A stretch of DNA of 51,259 bases, taken from positions 5,056-56,314 of the forward strand of contig JAHDCI010000013.1 of assembly GCA_020629955.1 (NCBI GenBank), given 5' to 3'. The notes under the pieces were generated by a model that made no database searches, was not told the DNA's origin, and worked only from the letters and a program-made list of their open reading frames with translations. The DNA is from Myxococcota bacterium (GTDB lineage: Bacteria > Myxococcota_A > Polyangia > Polyangiales > Houyiibacteriaceae). Made by a program: the position numbers and the translations under genes. This document shows, one piece after another, positions 19,942 to 28,228 of this stretch (position 1 is the first letter of the stretch; the number at the start of each line of letters is the position of its first letter).

Positions 19942-20436
19942 TTACGAGGAGCGCTCTGTCATCGCCTTGATGAGCGTCTCGAGCAGCTTTGTCTGATCCT
20001 GAGGCTCGGGAGGTTTGCTGCTCATCTTGATCAGCGCGCTTTCTCGAGTGGTGAGTCGAGCCGCGAGGGCAAAACACGCGGCGGAGAAGAGGGCGATCGA
20101 GAGGAGTACGATCGCTCGCGTCGTGTCCCATTCGGAGCTCGTCAACACCCAAACCGCGGCGACCATAAAGCAGAGCACGGGCGCGGCGATCAGGAACATG
20201 CCCGCTCGAAAGCGATAAGAGTCGTGACGGTCCATCGACGCTGCGACGGCAGCAGCAAGCTTCGCGCGCTCCGCACGTTCGGCACGACGCAGCTCTGCCT
20301 CGTCTGGGGATGTCCGCACGACCTCGAGAGGGGGCGGCGGCTCCGGCGCGCCATTTGGGATCGGCTCGGTTCGTGCCGCTTGGGATGATGTTGCTTCCGA
20401 AGGAGGGGCTTCTTCGGTGATCTCGTTCTGACTCAT
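19942..20436 (-). CDS. Small two-TM membrane protein, unknown
   Basis: The 164-residue protein has a Pro/Glu-rich N-terminal stretch, a charged helix (ELRRAERAERAKLAAAVAAS), two closely spaced membrane helices (about 80-102, MFLIAAPVLCFMVAAVWVL, and about 108-130, AIVLLSIALFSAACFALAARL), and a short cytoplasmic tail. No family is recognised. Its ATG overlaps the TGA of the IrrE-type peptidase gene, so the two are likely made together and may work together, for example as membrane partner and protease. Confidence 0.7.
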   Translation of the reverse strand: MSQNEITEEAPPSEATSSQAARTEPIPNGAPEPPPPLEVVRTSPDEAELRRAERAERAKLAAAVAASMDRHDSYRFRAGMFLIAAPVLCFMVAAVWVLTSSEWDTTRAIVLLSIALFSAACFALAARLTTRESALIKMSSKPPEPQDQTKLLETLIKAMTERSS

Positions 20437-20951
20437 TCTTCGTACCCACTGAGCGCTCCAAAGAGTACGCCGAGCCGAATGCTCATCGCCTGCTCTGAGA
20501 CATGAAAGAGGAGCGCCATTTTTTCGACGTCTTGGTCGAGGCGCCGAAAGGCGGGGAGGACCAATACCTCCGGCATCAAAAGCTCTGCCGCGAAGCGGTG
20601 TGCTTCTCGTTCCTTCGGGCTCCGCTCCAGCTCGCGACTGTCTCGAAAGACTTCACCCAGGGGATGCAGCATGAGGTGCCCAATTTCGTGTGCGAGGGTG
20701 AACCGCTGCCGCTGCTCGGAGGCGTTGGCATCGATCCAAACATCTGCGCGCTCTGGCGAACTCTTGAGCGCTCCATCCCATCCTGGATCGCTCACGAGAT
20801 GCACGTGAATATCAAGGCGCTCCGCGATCGCAAAGACATCGATCGGGGCGCGACGAAGCGCGCACGTCTCGAGAATATCTTGCGCGCTTGGGTTCTGCGT
20901 ACGCACTTTTCGCCAAGCGGGGATCGGAGTGTGGGTGGGCGTGGTTTCCAT
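20433..20951 (-). CDS. ImmA/IrrE-family metallopeptidase
   Basis: The 172-residue product has the zinc motif AHEIGHLMLHP (His88, Glu89, His92) and a downstream Glu in KEREAHRFAAELLMP (near 116) as the likely third ligand, followed by a short helix-turn-helix-like stretch (VEKMALLFHVSEQAMSIRL). This is the ImmA/IrrE (DUF955) type, whose members cleave repressor proteins or antitoxins. Usually an Xre-type repressor gene is next door; none is seen here, and the gene is coupled to a small membrane protein instead. A dyad lies 25 bp upstream of the ATG. Confidence 0.88.
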   Translation of the reverse strand: METTPTHTPIPAWRKVRTQNPSAQDILETCALRRAPIDVFAIAERLDIHVHLVSDPGWDGALKSSPERADVWIDANASEQRQRFTLAHEIGHLMLHPLGEVFRDSRELERSPKEREAHRFAAELLMPEVLVLPAFRRLDQDVEKMALLFHVSEQAMSIRLGVLFGALSGYEE

Positions 20952-20975
20952 AACGTTCGAAGGGCTCTTCGCGAT

Positions 20976-20994
20976 CCCTGACCTTAGTTCAGGG
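20976..20994. promoter_or_regulatory. Inverted repeat upstream of the IrrE-type gene
   Basis: CCCTGA and TCAGGG flank a 7-base centre, giving a 19-bp dyad 25 bp upstream of the ATG at 20951, followed nearby by TTAGACTAA. Its place in the promoter region makes an operator plausible. The protein that binds it is unknown. Confidence 0.35.
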
Positions 20995-21142
20995 GTATGA
21001 CATTAGACTAACAGGCGGATTGTCCCTCCGAATCCTACGCTGCGATATTTTTAGGAACGGGGACATCGACCCTCCTCGCGATTCGGATGTGGTTCCATAC
21101 CCAAGGCAAAAAGGGTGGCTCCCGCGGAGGAATAGAACGGCG

Positions 21143-23842
21143 CTACCGAAGGAAGAAGCGTGGGTCGTTGGGGCGCGCGTCGATATGAAAGTGATCGCGA
21201 TGTCCTTCGTTGTAGTTCGGGGTCAGCACGCTGGAGAGAAGGTTCGAAGAGGAGAGTGCGCACGCGATGCGACGCAGGCTCGCGGCGCGGTTATCCCGCG
21301 GCTCTCTTCCTGCGCACGTCCGTCGGTTCGGTGTCGCGACGTAATGCTCTTGAACCGAGAGCCATCCCTCGCGCGTCCAAAACCGACTTAGGTCGAGCGC
21401 GAGACCCATCGTGTGAAAGCTCGTGAAGGGTGACGTCCGATAACTTGAGAGGATCTCAACGCCAAACACTCCTTCTTCTTTGAGGATGCGCATGATCGCC
21501 GGAAGACGTAGTGCCATTTCACATGACATTAGGAGTGGGCGCTCCTCGTGTGTCATCCGCATCCAGACACCTTCGACGGGGCCGATGACCTCTACCGGCG
21601 AAGGGACGATCGCGGAGGGTTCCGGTCGAAGGCGTGCGTTCACTCCGGCTTCCGCGAGGGCATCGAGACACGCCTGCTGCTCCTGAACATCCCACGTCGA
21701 TTCCCGCTCAACACGCCACACGGCTCCGGGGATCAGCGCCCGATAGTTTTCGAACTGCGGAACGCGCGCCCAGATGGCTCGAGCGGCTCTGCCGGCAGGA
21801 TCGCTTGCGGACGCACCGAAGCGCCGCGGTCGGTTCGGCACTGCGGGGGCGCGCGGAATCGGCAACGTCGAGGCCGGGATGCTGTCTTGAAACGTATCGT
21901 CCGCGCCTTCAGAGTGAGCCGTCTCTTCCCCGTCACCGCTCTCCTGAGCCCTCAGCTCTTCCGGAAGGCGCCACTGGTCATCGAAATGCCCCTGAAGTAG
22001 CGCGGGTTGTCTTCGACTTGAGATTCTTCGTTGCTGACCGCGGAGCATGCGCGCGTTGTAGACAACAAAATCAGGGGAGAATTCCGGCAGGCGATTTCCG
22101 CTTCGCACCAGGCCAGGGCTCGTTGCGGCTTGCACGATCACATACCGCTCCGGCGCCAAAGGATTTGGGTAGACGAACCGTACCCCTGCCTCTCCCTCGA
22201 AGCGCTGGTTTCCGACGACAACAGCGTCCTCTTCGATTTGAATCGGCAGCGCACCCGCGACTCGCGCGAGGACTTCATTCTCACGCGCGTTGCCGTAGAG
22301 GACGACGTGCGCGTCCCGCATGATTTCCTCGGTGCACTCCGAATCTGGGATGACCTCTTGCCCGAGGTCCCATGCCCAAAGGGGCCAACCGCGTGCACCT
22401 CGCTCGGCAGCGCGCCGCAGTTCGTCCGTGCTTTCGGCATCTTGGGTTCCAAAGACATGAACCATTCGATCGTAATAGGCGTCCGTGATGGGGCCGCTCA
22501 GGCCTGGGCGTTTCTCGCGCTCCTGTTCGACGGGAAAGCCGAGCGCCCATCCCTCTGCGTTTTTGACGAGGTTCAATCGATCTCCGAGCTGGGCGCGAGG
22601 AACCGAATTGAGAAGCGTGGCGTCGTCCACGATCAGCGTTACTCGCTCAGGAAGTGGAGCTTCGTCGACCCGCAATGCGAGCGCGGAGACTTGGTCTGTC
22701 GTGATCCGTAGGGTCTCGCCCTCGATGCGCGCGTGTACGTTTGCGAGCGATGGGAACTCCGGGATTCGAGTTACCTCGACCCAGTGTTGTCGAGCGGCGC
22801 GATAGTCGCCGCTGATGACCCGGACTTCCGCGGGACGAGGGTCGCGAGTCGTCTCTGCGAGCCGGCTGTAGATTCGGCCATGCCGGTGTACCCAGTAGAG
22901 GATATCGTGACCGGTATCGAACCACGTAACGCCGGCCTCGATGCCTTCCCGGGCAAGATGGGCTGTAAACGCTTCGACATAAGCGGGGCGCATCGGGCCA
23001 CCGTCGTTTCGTCCGTGGTAATAATGAAAGTTCGTGTTTTCGAAGTTACGCGCCAGGTGCATCGCGGAGAATCGCGTCGCCTCCCGTTGTTCCACGGGCG
23101 TGATGCCCCGGCCGAGGTACTGCAGCCAGCTTGGCGCGCCGGCCATCGCTTGGACCATCGAGAATCGATACGCGTGTCTGGCGCCGATGGCGTATGCGCC
23201 GACACCACCATTTGAAAGTCCGCCCAGCACGACCCGGTTCTCATCCACGTTGTAGTTGCGCGAGACGTCGTCGATCACATCGAGCACATCCTGTTCGCCC
23301 ATCCAGCGCCAGAGAATCTGGCCGAAGCCTGTGGGGGCAACGACGATCCAATCGGGGGACCATCGAGGCTCGTAGTCATCGTAGAGATGCTCGTCGTAGG
23401 TCTCCCAGTCCATATTGTTTCCAAGCACAACGCCGAGAAAGAGATTGCCGTTCGACGAGCCACCGTGAAGCGCGACATAGAGCGGGTAGCTGCGATCGGG
23501 CGAATAGTTCTCGGGCAAGTAGATCGCGTATCCCTGCAGTTTAGGGCTAATGCGCGAGCGATAGCCGCGGTTCACGATATTTCCTGCTTCCGCCTGGTAG
23601 GGATCGTTGCCCGATTCGAGGGCCGCGACGTAGCGTTCTGCACGGGAGCGCCAAGAAGCCGCGGCGGCCTCGAATCCTCGCTCCTGGATCTGCTCAGCCT
23701 TGCGGAGCAAAAACTCGACGCTTGTTCGTGTGTCCTCGAACCCCTCGATCGCGGACAGCCGCGACTCCAAATCTTGGGCCTTTACTGGAGCGCAAATAAA
23801 CACGAGAGCGCAAAATAGCGGACGGTATTGTCGAATGGACAT
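21143..23842 (-). CDS. Secreted esterase fused to a LAS/extensin-like metallopeptidase domain
   Basis: From the ATG at 23842 the product (899 aa) starts with a clear signal peptide (MSIRQYRPLFCALVFICAPVKAQ). The N-terminal half is an alpha/beta hydrolase of the polyhydroxybutyrate/feruloyl-esterase kind: YPLYVALHGGSSNGN, the nucleophile elbow GLSNGGVGAY, and a late His in FDTGHDILYW. The C-terminal 200 residues carry SxHxxGxAxD (in SFHTMGLALDLSRF) and HRDHFHID, the zinc-ligand pattern of LAS peptidases and extensin-like C domains, which act on peptidoglycan. The frame is open up to 24088, but the extra residues precede the signal peptide and have no match. The pairing of the two enzymes is unusual. 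Confidence 0.75.
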   Translation of the reverse strand: MSIRQYRPLFCALVFICAPVKAQDLESRLSAIEGFEDTRTSVEFLLRKAEQIQERGFEAAAASWRSRAERYVAALESGNDPYQAEAGNIVNRGYRSRISPKLQGYAIYLPENYSPDRSYPLYVALHGGSSNGNLFLGVVLGNNMDWETYDEHLYDDYEPRWSPDWIVVAPTGFGQILWRWMGEQDVLDVIDDVSRNYNVDENRVVLGGLSNGGVGAYAIGARHAYRFSMVQAMAGAPSWLQYLGRGITPVEQREATRFSAMHLARNFENTNFHYYHGRNDGGPMRPAYVEAFTAHLAREGIEAGVTWFDTGHDILYWVHRHGRIYSRLAETTRDPRPAEVRVISGDYRAARQHWVEVTRIPEFPSLANVHARIEGETLRITTDQVSALALRVDEAPLPERVTLIVDDATLLNSVPRAQLGDRLNLVKNAEGWALGFPVEQEREKRPGLSGPITDAYYDRMVHVFGTQDAESTDELRRAAERGARGWPLWAWDLGQEVIPDSECTEEIMRDAHVVLYGNARENEVLARVAGALPIQIEEDAVVVGNQRFEGEAGVRFVYPNPLAPERYVIVQAATSPGLVRSGNRLPEFSPDFVVYNARMLRGQQRRISSRRQPALLQGHFDDQWRLPEELRAQESGDGEETAHSEGADDTFQDSIPASTLPIPRAPAVPNRPRRFGASASDPAGRAARAIWARVPQFENYRALIPGAVWRVERESTWDVQEQQACLDALAEAGVNARLRPEPSAIVPSPVEVIGPVEGVWMRMTHEERPLLMSCEMALRLPAIMRILKEEGVFGVEILSSYRTSPFTSFHTMGLALDLSRFWTREGWLSVQEHYVATPNRRTCAGREPRDNRAASLRRIACALSSSNLLSSVLTPNYNEGHRDHFHIDARPNDPRFFLR

Positions 23843-24253
23843 TTCCTCCAGCATGGCCTTCGATGATTGATCTGCAACGTGGTCGTAGACTTCGCTTTGT
23901 GGAGGATCGGCATCGTTTCGGGTCCAGAACCTCTTTGGCGGAGCCGGGTTCTCCTCGAGATCGCCGCGATGCGTTCGAAAGGCGTATTTCTCAGGCTGGA
24001 TCCTTTCGAGAGAATCGCAAAACGCGGGAATCTGGAACTTTCGTGTATTGATTGAGAAATCTTCTTGCTCGGCTGGAATCGTGCGCATTCAAAGAGGGCT
24101 TCGCTCGCCACCGTTGCTGCCCGTGATCACGATTTCAGTTCGTTCTTCCCCCAAATGGTGTAGAATGAAATCGTGTCGGCGACGTCCGATGGATGGCTCG
24201 AAAGCCCTCGTCAGGTTTGACAATGCTGTTGTTTTCCCACTTCATGAAAATCA
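23843..24253. other. Divergent intergenic region
   Basis: This 411-bp stretch separates the secreted esterase gene (minus) from the hybrid kinase gene (plus). A TTGACA at 24217-24222 and a TAGAAT at 24161-24166 are the only promoter-like words seen on the plus strand, and neither has a convincing partner at 16-18 bp. The esterase frame is open through its left half but shows no recognisable domain. Confidence 0.4.
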
Positions 24254-25255
24254 ATGTCTGAGAACTACGATAAGTCGGCAGTTCATGACATCGCGAATGC
24301 GGTGGCTTCTATCCAAGCGTGGATCGAACTGACGCGAAGTGGGGAGACATCAACCGATCGCGCCCTTCAGGCGATCGAAACCGCGACGGGCGCCATCAAA
24401 GCCGCGACCGAAAGTATCGCGGGACGGGACGCGGGGGCGAAGACCATTTCGCTCGCGCGGCTGGCACGCGGCGTCGAAGCGGCGCTCGCTCCCCTCGCAC
24501 AATCGCATCAGGTCTCCGTCCGTGTCGAGGACCACGGCTCGCCTTCGTTTGAGCTTCCGGAAGGTCAGGTTGTTCGACTGCTCTGGAACGTTGTGCTCAA
24601 TGCGATTGAAGCGTGTCGGGCCGGTGATTCGATCACGATCCGAGTCGACAACAACCAGCTGACGGTCGAGGACAGCGGACCCGGAATGACGCCGGATTTG
24701 CTGCAATCCATTCTCGAGCCCGGCGTATCGACCCGAGGCGAAGGACGCGGACAAGGTCTCGCAATCGTGAACGGGATTGTTCATGACCTCGGCGGTCTCC
24801 TTGAAATCGACTCCGACATCCGAACCGGAACAAAAGTCTCCTTCTCCTTTCCGAAGCAGCGACCCAAGCGCAGCGGGGCGCGTCTCCGGTGGCGTATGCC
24901 CGAGCGTGCTCTTGTTGTCGAAGATGATGAGGGCATCCAGCAGCTGATCCGTCATACGCTGGAGGTGACTGGCGTCGAGGTGGTGTGCGTGAGCACAGCG
25001 AAAGAAGCGATGTCGGCCCCGGGCCGATTTGATGTCGCGATCCTCGACCTCACACTCCCAGACGGTGGCGGTATTGAGTTTGTGGAGCGTTTTCGTGCCT
25101 CCAAGATCGCAGCGCAGCTCATTATCGCGTCCGGACGTTCCGACGAAGTTCCACTTGGCCCGCGCGACCATCGCTTGCGAAAGCCCTTCGAGCCGGGAGA
25201 GCTCGTCGCGGCTATCGCGAATATCCAGGCTCCGGGACAAACGCATCATCAGTGA
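24254..25255 (+). CDS. Orphan soluble hybrid histidine kinase
   Basis: A 333-residue protein with three parts and no membrane segment or sensor domain. Residues 1-60 form a short dimerisation helix with VHDIANAVASIQAWIEL, where the His would be phosphorylated. An HATPase domain follows (WNVVLNAIEAC, VEDSGPGMTP, GRGQGLAIVNGIV). A receiver domain starts near residue 215 (RALVVEDDEGIQQLI, phospho-acceptor Asp in VAILDLTLPDGG, Lys in LRKPFEPGEL). Input must come from a partner protein. No response regulator with an output domain is adjacent, so the phosphate may go to a distant partner. Confidence 0.88.
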   Translation: MSENYDKSAVHDIANAVASIQAWIELTRSGETSTDRALQAIETATGAIKAATESIAGRDAGAKTISLARLARGVEAALAPLAQSHQVSVRVEDHGSPSFELPEGQVVRLLWNVVLNAIEACRAGDSITIRVDNNQLTVEDSGPGMTPDLLQSILEPGVSTRGEGRGQGLAIVNGIVHDLGGLLEIDSDIRTGTKVSFSFPKQRPKRSGARLRWRMPERALVVEDDEGIQQLIRHTLEVTGVEVVCVSTAKEAMSAPGRFDVAILDLTLPDGGGIEFVERFRASKIAAQLIIASGRSDEVPLGPRDHRLRKPFEPGELVAAIANIQAPGQTHHQ

Positions 25256-25267
25256 GTTTTGGAGAGG

Positions 25268-26320
25268 ATGACTCTGCCGCGTATCACTTCGATTCTCTGC
25301 CTGCTCTTCGTTTTGGGATGCGGCGGGGACGACGATAGTCCAGCCGATGCCTCGATGGATGTCTCGATGGACTCGTCCCGTGACGCTCCCATCGACACCG
25401 CTCGGGACGTGCCAACCATCGACACCAATCCGCCGGATCTTGCTCCGCCTCGACCGCCAAACCCGCCGGGAGATGAATCGTTCGAGTTCATCGTTGCTGC
25501 GGTGGGGATGACGTTCGACGAGGATGGTTCGGTGGCGGGCCTGAATCTCGATGGTTGGGTGACGGATTTCGATTCTCATCCGTTCCACGGATGTCGGCAG
25601 CGAGATAACAATGCACCGGAGCGATTTGGCGGCGAAGCCGGAGTCGACAATCAACTCGCGACGATGGAGATGGTTCTTCGAAGCGTGAACCCAACCCTCG
25701 AGTTCGACGCCGATCTTATGGATGGCGTCCGCCGGGGAGGACTGATTCTCCTCATGCGTCTCGAGAACGTGGGGGATTGGAACAACGACGGACAGGTTCA
25801 GCTCTCCCTTTTTGTTGGGGCTGACGTCGTGCCCGAACTCGAGATGATCGATTTCCGAGGTCAGGAGATGATGGCGATTGCCGCGGACCAGACATTCGAA
25901 GTGGATCTCGAAGCCTCCTTCCCAGGCGGCGATCCTTCACGACCGGCGCTCAATATCTTCCGTGACGCGTATATCGCGGATGGGGTCCTCCACACGGGGT
26001 CGCGTCCATTCGCGATCCGTTTGGGCCTCTCAGAAGGGCGCAGCTTCCGGCTCGATATTCAAGGCAGCATCAGCGGACGTCCGGGTCCGGGCCGATGGGA
26101 GACGGGCGTAATCGGCGCCGCGTCACGAGTGAGTGATTTGGTCTACTCCGTCCAAGGGTTCTCGATGGACGAAAACGACGACGATGAGGCGGCGCTCCGC
26201 GCTCTCCTTCCCATGTTCGCGGATATCCGTTCCGCAGGCCCCGAGGAGCCCTGCGACGCCCTATCGCTCGGGATGGAACTTGCCGTTGTTCCCGCAGTCA
26301 TCGCTCTCCCCGAAGAATAG
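25268..26320 (+). CDS. Hypothetical lipoprotein with Asp/Ser-rich linker
   Basis: The ATG at 25268 follows a GGAGAGG ribosome-binding site; the hybrid kinase gene ends 12 bases earlier, so the two may be co-transcribed. The 350-residue product has a short lipoprotein signal (MTLPRITSILCLLFVLGC, Cys18), then an Asp-rich linker (DASMDVSMDSSRDAPIDTARD), and a folded part of about 280 residues that looks all-beta (FEFIVAAVGMTFDEDGSVAGLNLDGWVTD; LILLMRLENVGDWNNDGQVQLSLFVG). No known family is recognised. It is probably anchored in the outer membrane. Confidence 0.75.
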   Translation: MTLPRITSILCLLFVLGCGGDDDSPADASMDVSMDSSRDAPIDTARDVPTIDTNPPDLAPPRPPNPPGDESFEFIVAAVGMTFDEDGSVAGLNLDGWVTDFDSHPFHGCRQRDNNAPERFGGEAGVDNQLATMEMVLRSVNPTLEFDADLMDGVRRGGLILLMRLENVGDWNNDGQVQLSLFVGADVVPELEMIDFRGQEMMAIAADQTFEVDLEASFPGGDPSRPALNIFRDAYIADGVLHTGSRPFAIRLGLSEGRSFRLDIQGSISGRPGPGRWETGVIGAASRVSDLVYSVQGFSMDENDDDEAALRALLPMFADIRSAGPEEPCDALSLGMELAVVPAVIALPEE

Positions 26321-26430
26321 GCACACCGAGTCGAGGACCAACCTCGCTCAGCTCCAGCAGGGGGGTGAAAGACGTCCGAAACCGGGACGCATCCGCGCAC
26401 GCCAACGTCAACGAATCACAATCGGCCCCT

Positions 26431-26601
26431 CACCTGCTAGGCGGTTCAAATCGCCACAGGGCCCTCTTCCGCCAGGAGCGCCGATCCGAGCGGCGCTCTT
26501 CCTTCGAGATACTTGGCATGTCGTTCGTCGATCGAAGCTCGCCTCACCACCCCTAACGAAAGAGCAGCCCTTCGATCGATTGATCCCCGCGCGAGGAACG
26601 G
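26431..26601 (+). repeat. Dispersed repeat, copy A
   Basis: The only notable content of the 296-bp gap between the convergent genes ending at 26320 and 26617. It aligns with the minus strand of 23-200 over nearly the whole length and with 42989-43063 over its first 60 bases (CACCTGCTAGG, TCAAATCGC, CCAGGA, CGCCGATCCGAGC). A 10-base-pair hairpin (26474-26483 with 26491-26500, one G-T pair) sits inside and could end transcription from one or both sides. Confidence 0.65.
26474..26500 (+). terminator. Possible hairpin terminator inside repeat copy A
   Basis: AGGAGCGCCG pairs with CGGCGCTCTT around ATCCGAG. It lies between two convergent gene ends, where a bidirectional terminator is expected, but only a short pyrimidine run (TCTTCCTT) follows, so the call is weak. 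Confidence 0.35.
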
Positions 26602-26616
26602 CAGTGGATGCCGGGG

Positions 26617-27906
26617 CTATTCGCCGACGAAATCACACCCTCGGCCGTCCGCCGCGGGAATCACAATATCGACGATCTCTCGACCGATCGGCCGGACCCC
26701 GTCGCCGCGGAATACGACTTCGATTTGGAATCGCCGCGGTTCCGTTCCGGGCACAACGGCTCCAGGCACAACGATCAGCTGCCAGTGCAGGCGCGTCCCC
26801 GCTCGAGCGCCAACAAAGACGCCACCTTCGAGATCGATTCGTTCAACCCCGTCAGCGGGATCCGCGAAGGTGGGGCGAACCTGTTCGATAAAGATTGTAG
26901 GGTCGATATCGTCTGAGATGTCGACGTCCCGAACGATGGCATCGACATCTTGAACGACCGTGCTCGCGAACGTTCGGATCGCTTCGACAACATTCACGCC
27001 GAGCCGCTGTCCAGTTCGTCCGATATCGTAGACCAGAGGGGAATCAAAGGCTGCGACCGCGCCGGTCGCCTCAGCGACTTGGCGAAGGTGCGAGAGGGCA
27101 TCGCTGCCGCCGCTGTTAAAGCCAATCACGCGGATCCCTCCTGCGTTGAGGGCGCGGACGGCCTGCTCGTAACTTGCAGGAGGAGGGGAGATCAAATCCG
27201 AGTACGGGTTTTCACCTTCCGGTCCGTTGTGGAATTCCGCATCCGTGAAAAGAAGAACAACCGGCATCGCGGTCCGCCGGAAGCACGGATAACCGAATCC
27301 CCCGGATGGGCAGCCCGTCGACGGTGGCACCCAGCGCCCACGGCCAGCCCCAGTGGCGGTTTGGAAGAGCGCTTCGACCTGGCTCTCCGCGATATCAGCG
27401 CCGTCCCCGAGCGAGATGGTTTCTAACGCAGCTTGAACGGAGGCGATATCCGTCGTCATCGGAATGCGGAGTTGATAAGGACGGTCGCCGGCGCTCATGA
27501 CGCCGTGTCCGAAATCTGGGAAATCCGCGAAGGTTGCGACGGCGAGGCGGGAGTCCGGGATCGCCTCCTCAAGCGCCGGAACGATCTGGTCGCGCAAGGT
27601 CTCCCGGATTCGATCGATTTCGTCGCCCATGGAAGCCGTTGTATCGATGAGAAAGCTGACGTCGGCGCTGCCAACGATCGCCTCAACAACGAGGTCAAGA
27701 TCGACTGGACCCCCATCGAGGGGGAGTTCGATGCAGGGAGCGTCCGGTCCCGCATCGAACGCGTCGGGGCCTACGTCCGCGTCGGGGGTATAGAGACCGG
27801 TTTTCGCGCCGCTACAACCGGTGCCCCAGGCCAGAGCAAGCATGCATGCCGCCGTTATCCAGGAGGAGGCGTAGCGAGTAAGCAAAGCGGACCGTTCGAA
27901 GCGCAC
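26617..27906 (-). CDS. vWA-domain lipoprotein
   Basis: The product (429 aa from GTG 27906; a TTG at 27912 would add two residues) has a lipoprotein signal (SSWITAACMLALAWGTGC), an Asp/Ala-rich linker (DADVGPDAFDAGPDAP), and a von Willebrand A domain with a MIDAS-like DTTASMG, then LAVATFADFPDF and VVLLFTDAEFHNG. A second domain of about 100 residues (VDISDDIDPTIFIEQVRPTFADPADGVERIDL to FQIEVVFRGDGVRPIG) follows. vWA lipoproteins of this style are common in Myxococcota and may bind surface partners through a metal ion; the partner is unknown. The third MIDAS-loop position is Ala instead of the usual Ser in one place (DTTAS). Confidence 0.85.
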   Translation of the reverse strand: MRFERSALLTRYASSWITAACMLALAWGTGCSGAKTGLYTPDADVGPDAFDAGPDAPCIELPLDGGPVDLDLVVEAIVGSADVSFLIDTTASMGDEIDRIRETLRDQIVPALEEAIPDSRLAVATFADFPDFGHGVMSAGDRPYQLRIPMTTDIASVQAALETISLGDGADIAESQVEALFQTATGAGRGRWVPPSTGCPSGGFGYPCFRRTAMPVVLLFTDAEFHNGPEGENPYSDLISPPPASYEQAVRALNAGGIRVIGFNSGGSDALSHLRQVAEATGAVAAFDSPLVYDIGRTGQRLGVNVVEAIRTFASTVVQDVDAIVRDVDISDDIDPTIFIEQVRPTFADPADGVERIDLEGGVFVGARAGTRLHWQLIVVPGAVVPGTEPRRFQIEVVFRGDGVRPIGREIVDIVIPAADGRGCDFVGE

Positions 27907-28176
27907 ATTCAAACTCTAGAGCGCAAAACGGGGGGCGCGCAACGTTGCGCGGAGGATGGCGTCGCGAAATCTGTGGAAATCGACCGAGTGAGACTTGAAT
28001 GCAGCCAACCATCGAGGTCTCCGTGCATCCTATTCGTTGTACGCTCATCGCGATTTTTCGAAGAGGCTTCAGAGTTCAGCGCTGTGTCTTTCTTTGCAGC
28101 CGGAGACGTCACGGAGTGCGGCGCCAAGCCAAGGAGTACCTTCGCTCTTCATCCCGATGAGAAGGAAAGGAAGCGC
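27907..28176. other. Intergenic region without recognised features
   Basis: Together with the terminator that follows it, this fills the 322 bases between the vWA gene start and the deaD stop. It should contain the promoter of the vWA gene, read leftwards, but no clear -10/-35 pair was found by eye. Confidence 0.3.
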
Positions 28177-28203
28177 AAAAAAGCACGCTCGTAGGAGCGT
28201 GCT
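28177..28203 (-). terminator. Intrinsic terminator of deaD
   Basis: On the minus strand GCACGCTC and GAGCGTGC form a perfect 8-base-pair stem with a 4-base loop, followed directly by six T residues (28177-28182 on the plus strand are A). It begins 26 bases after the deaD stop codon. Confidence 0.9.
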
Positions 28204-28228
28204 CTTGCGGTTGCTTTCGATGCGGTGG

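Noticed and set aside
24350-25654. 434-codon minus-strand frame
   Set aside because: It is antisense to the hybrid kinase, whose motifs are clear; the antisense product has no domain and low-complexity Arg-rich content.
26431-26460. tRNA-like GGTTCAAATCGCC and integron attC-like words in the repeat
   Set aside because: No acceptor or anticodon arm, no CCA end, and no matching R' and R'' boxes with an integrase gene nearby.
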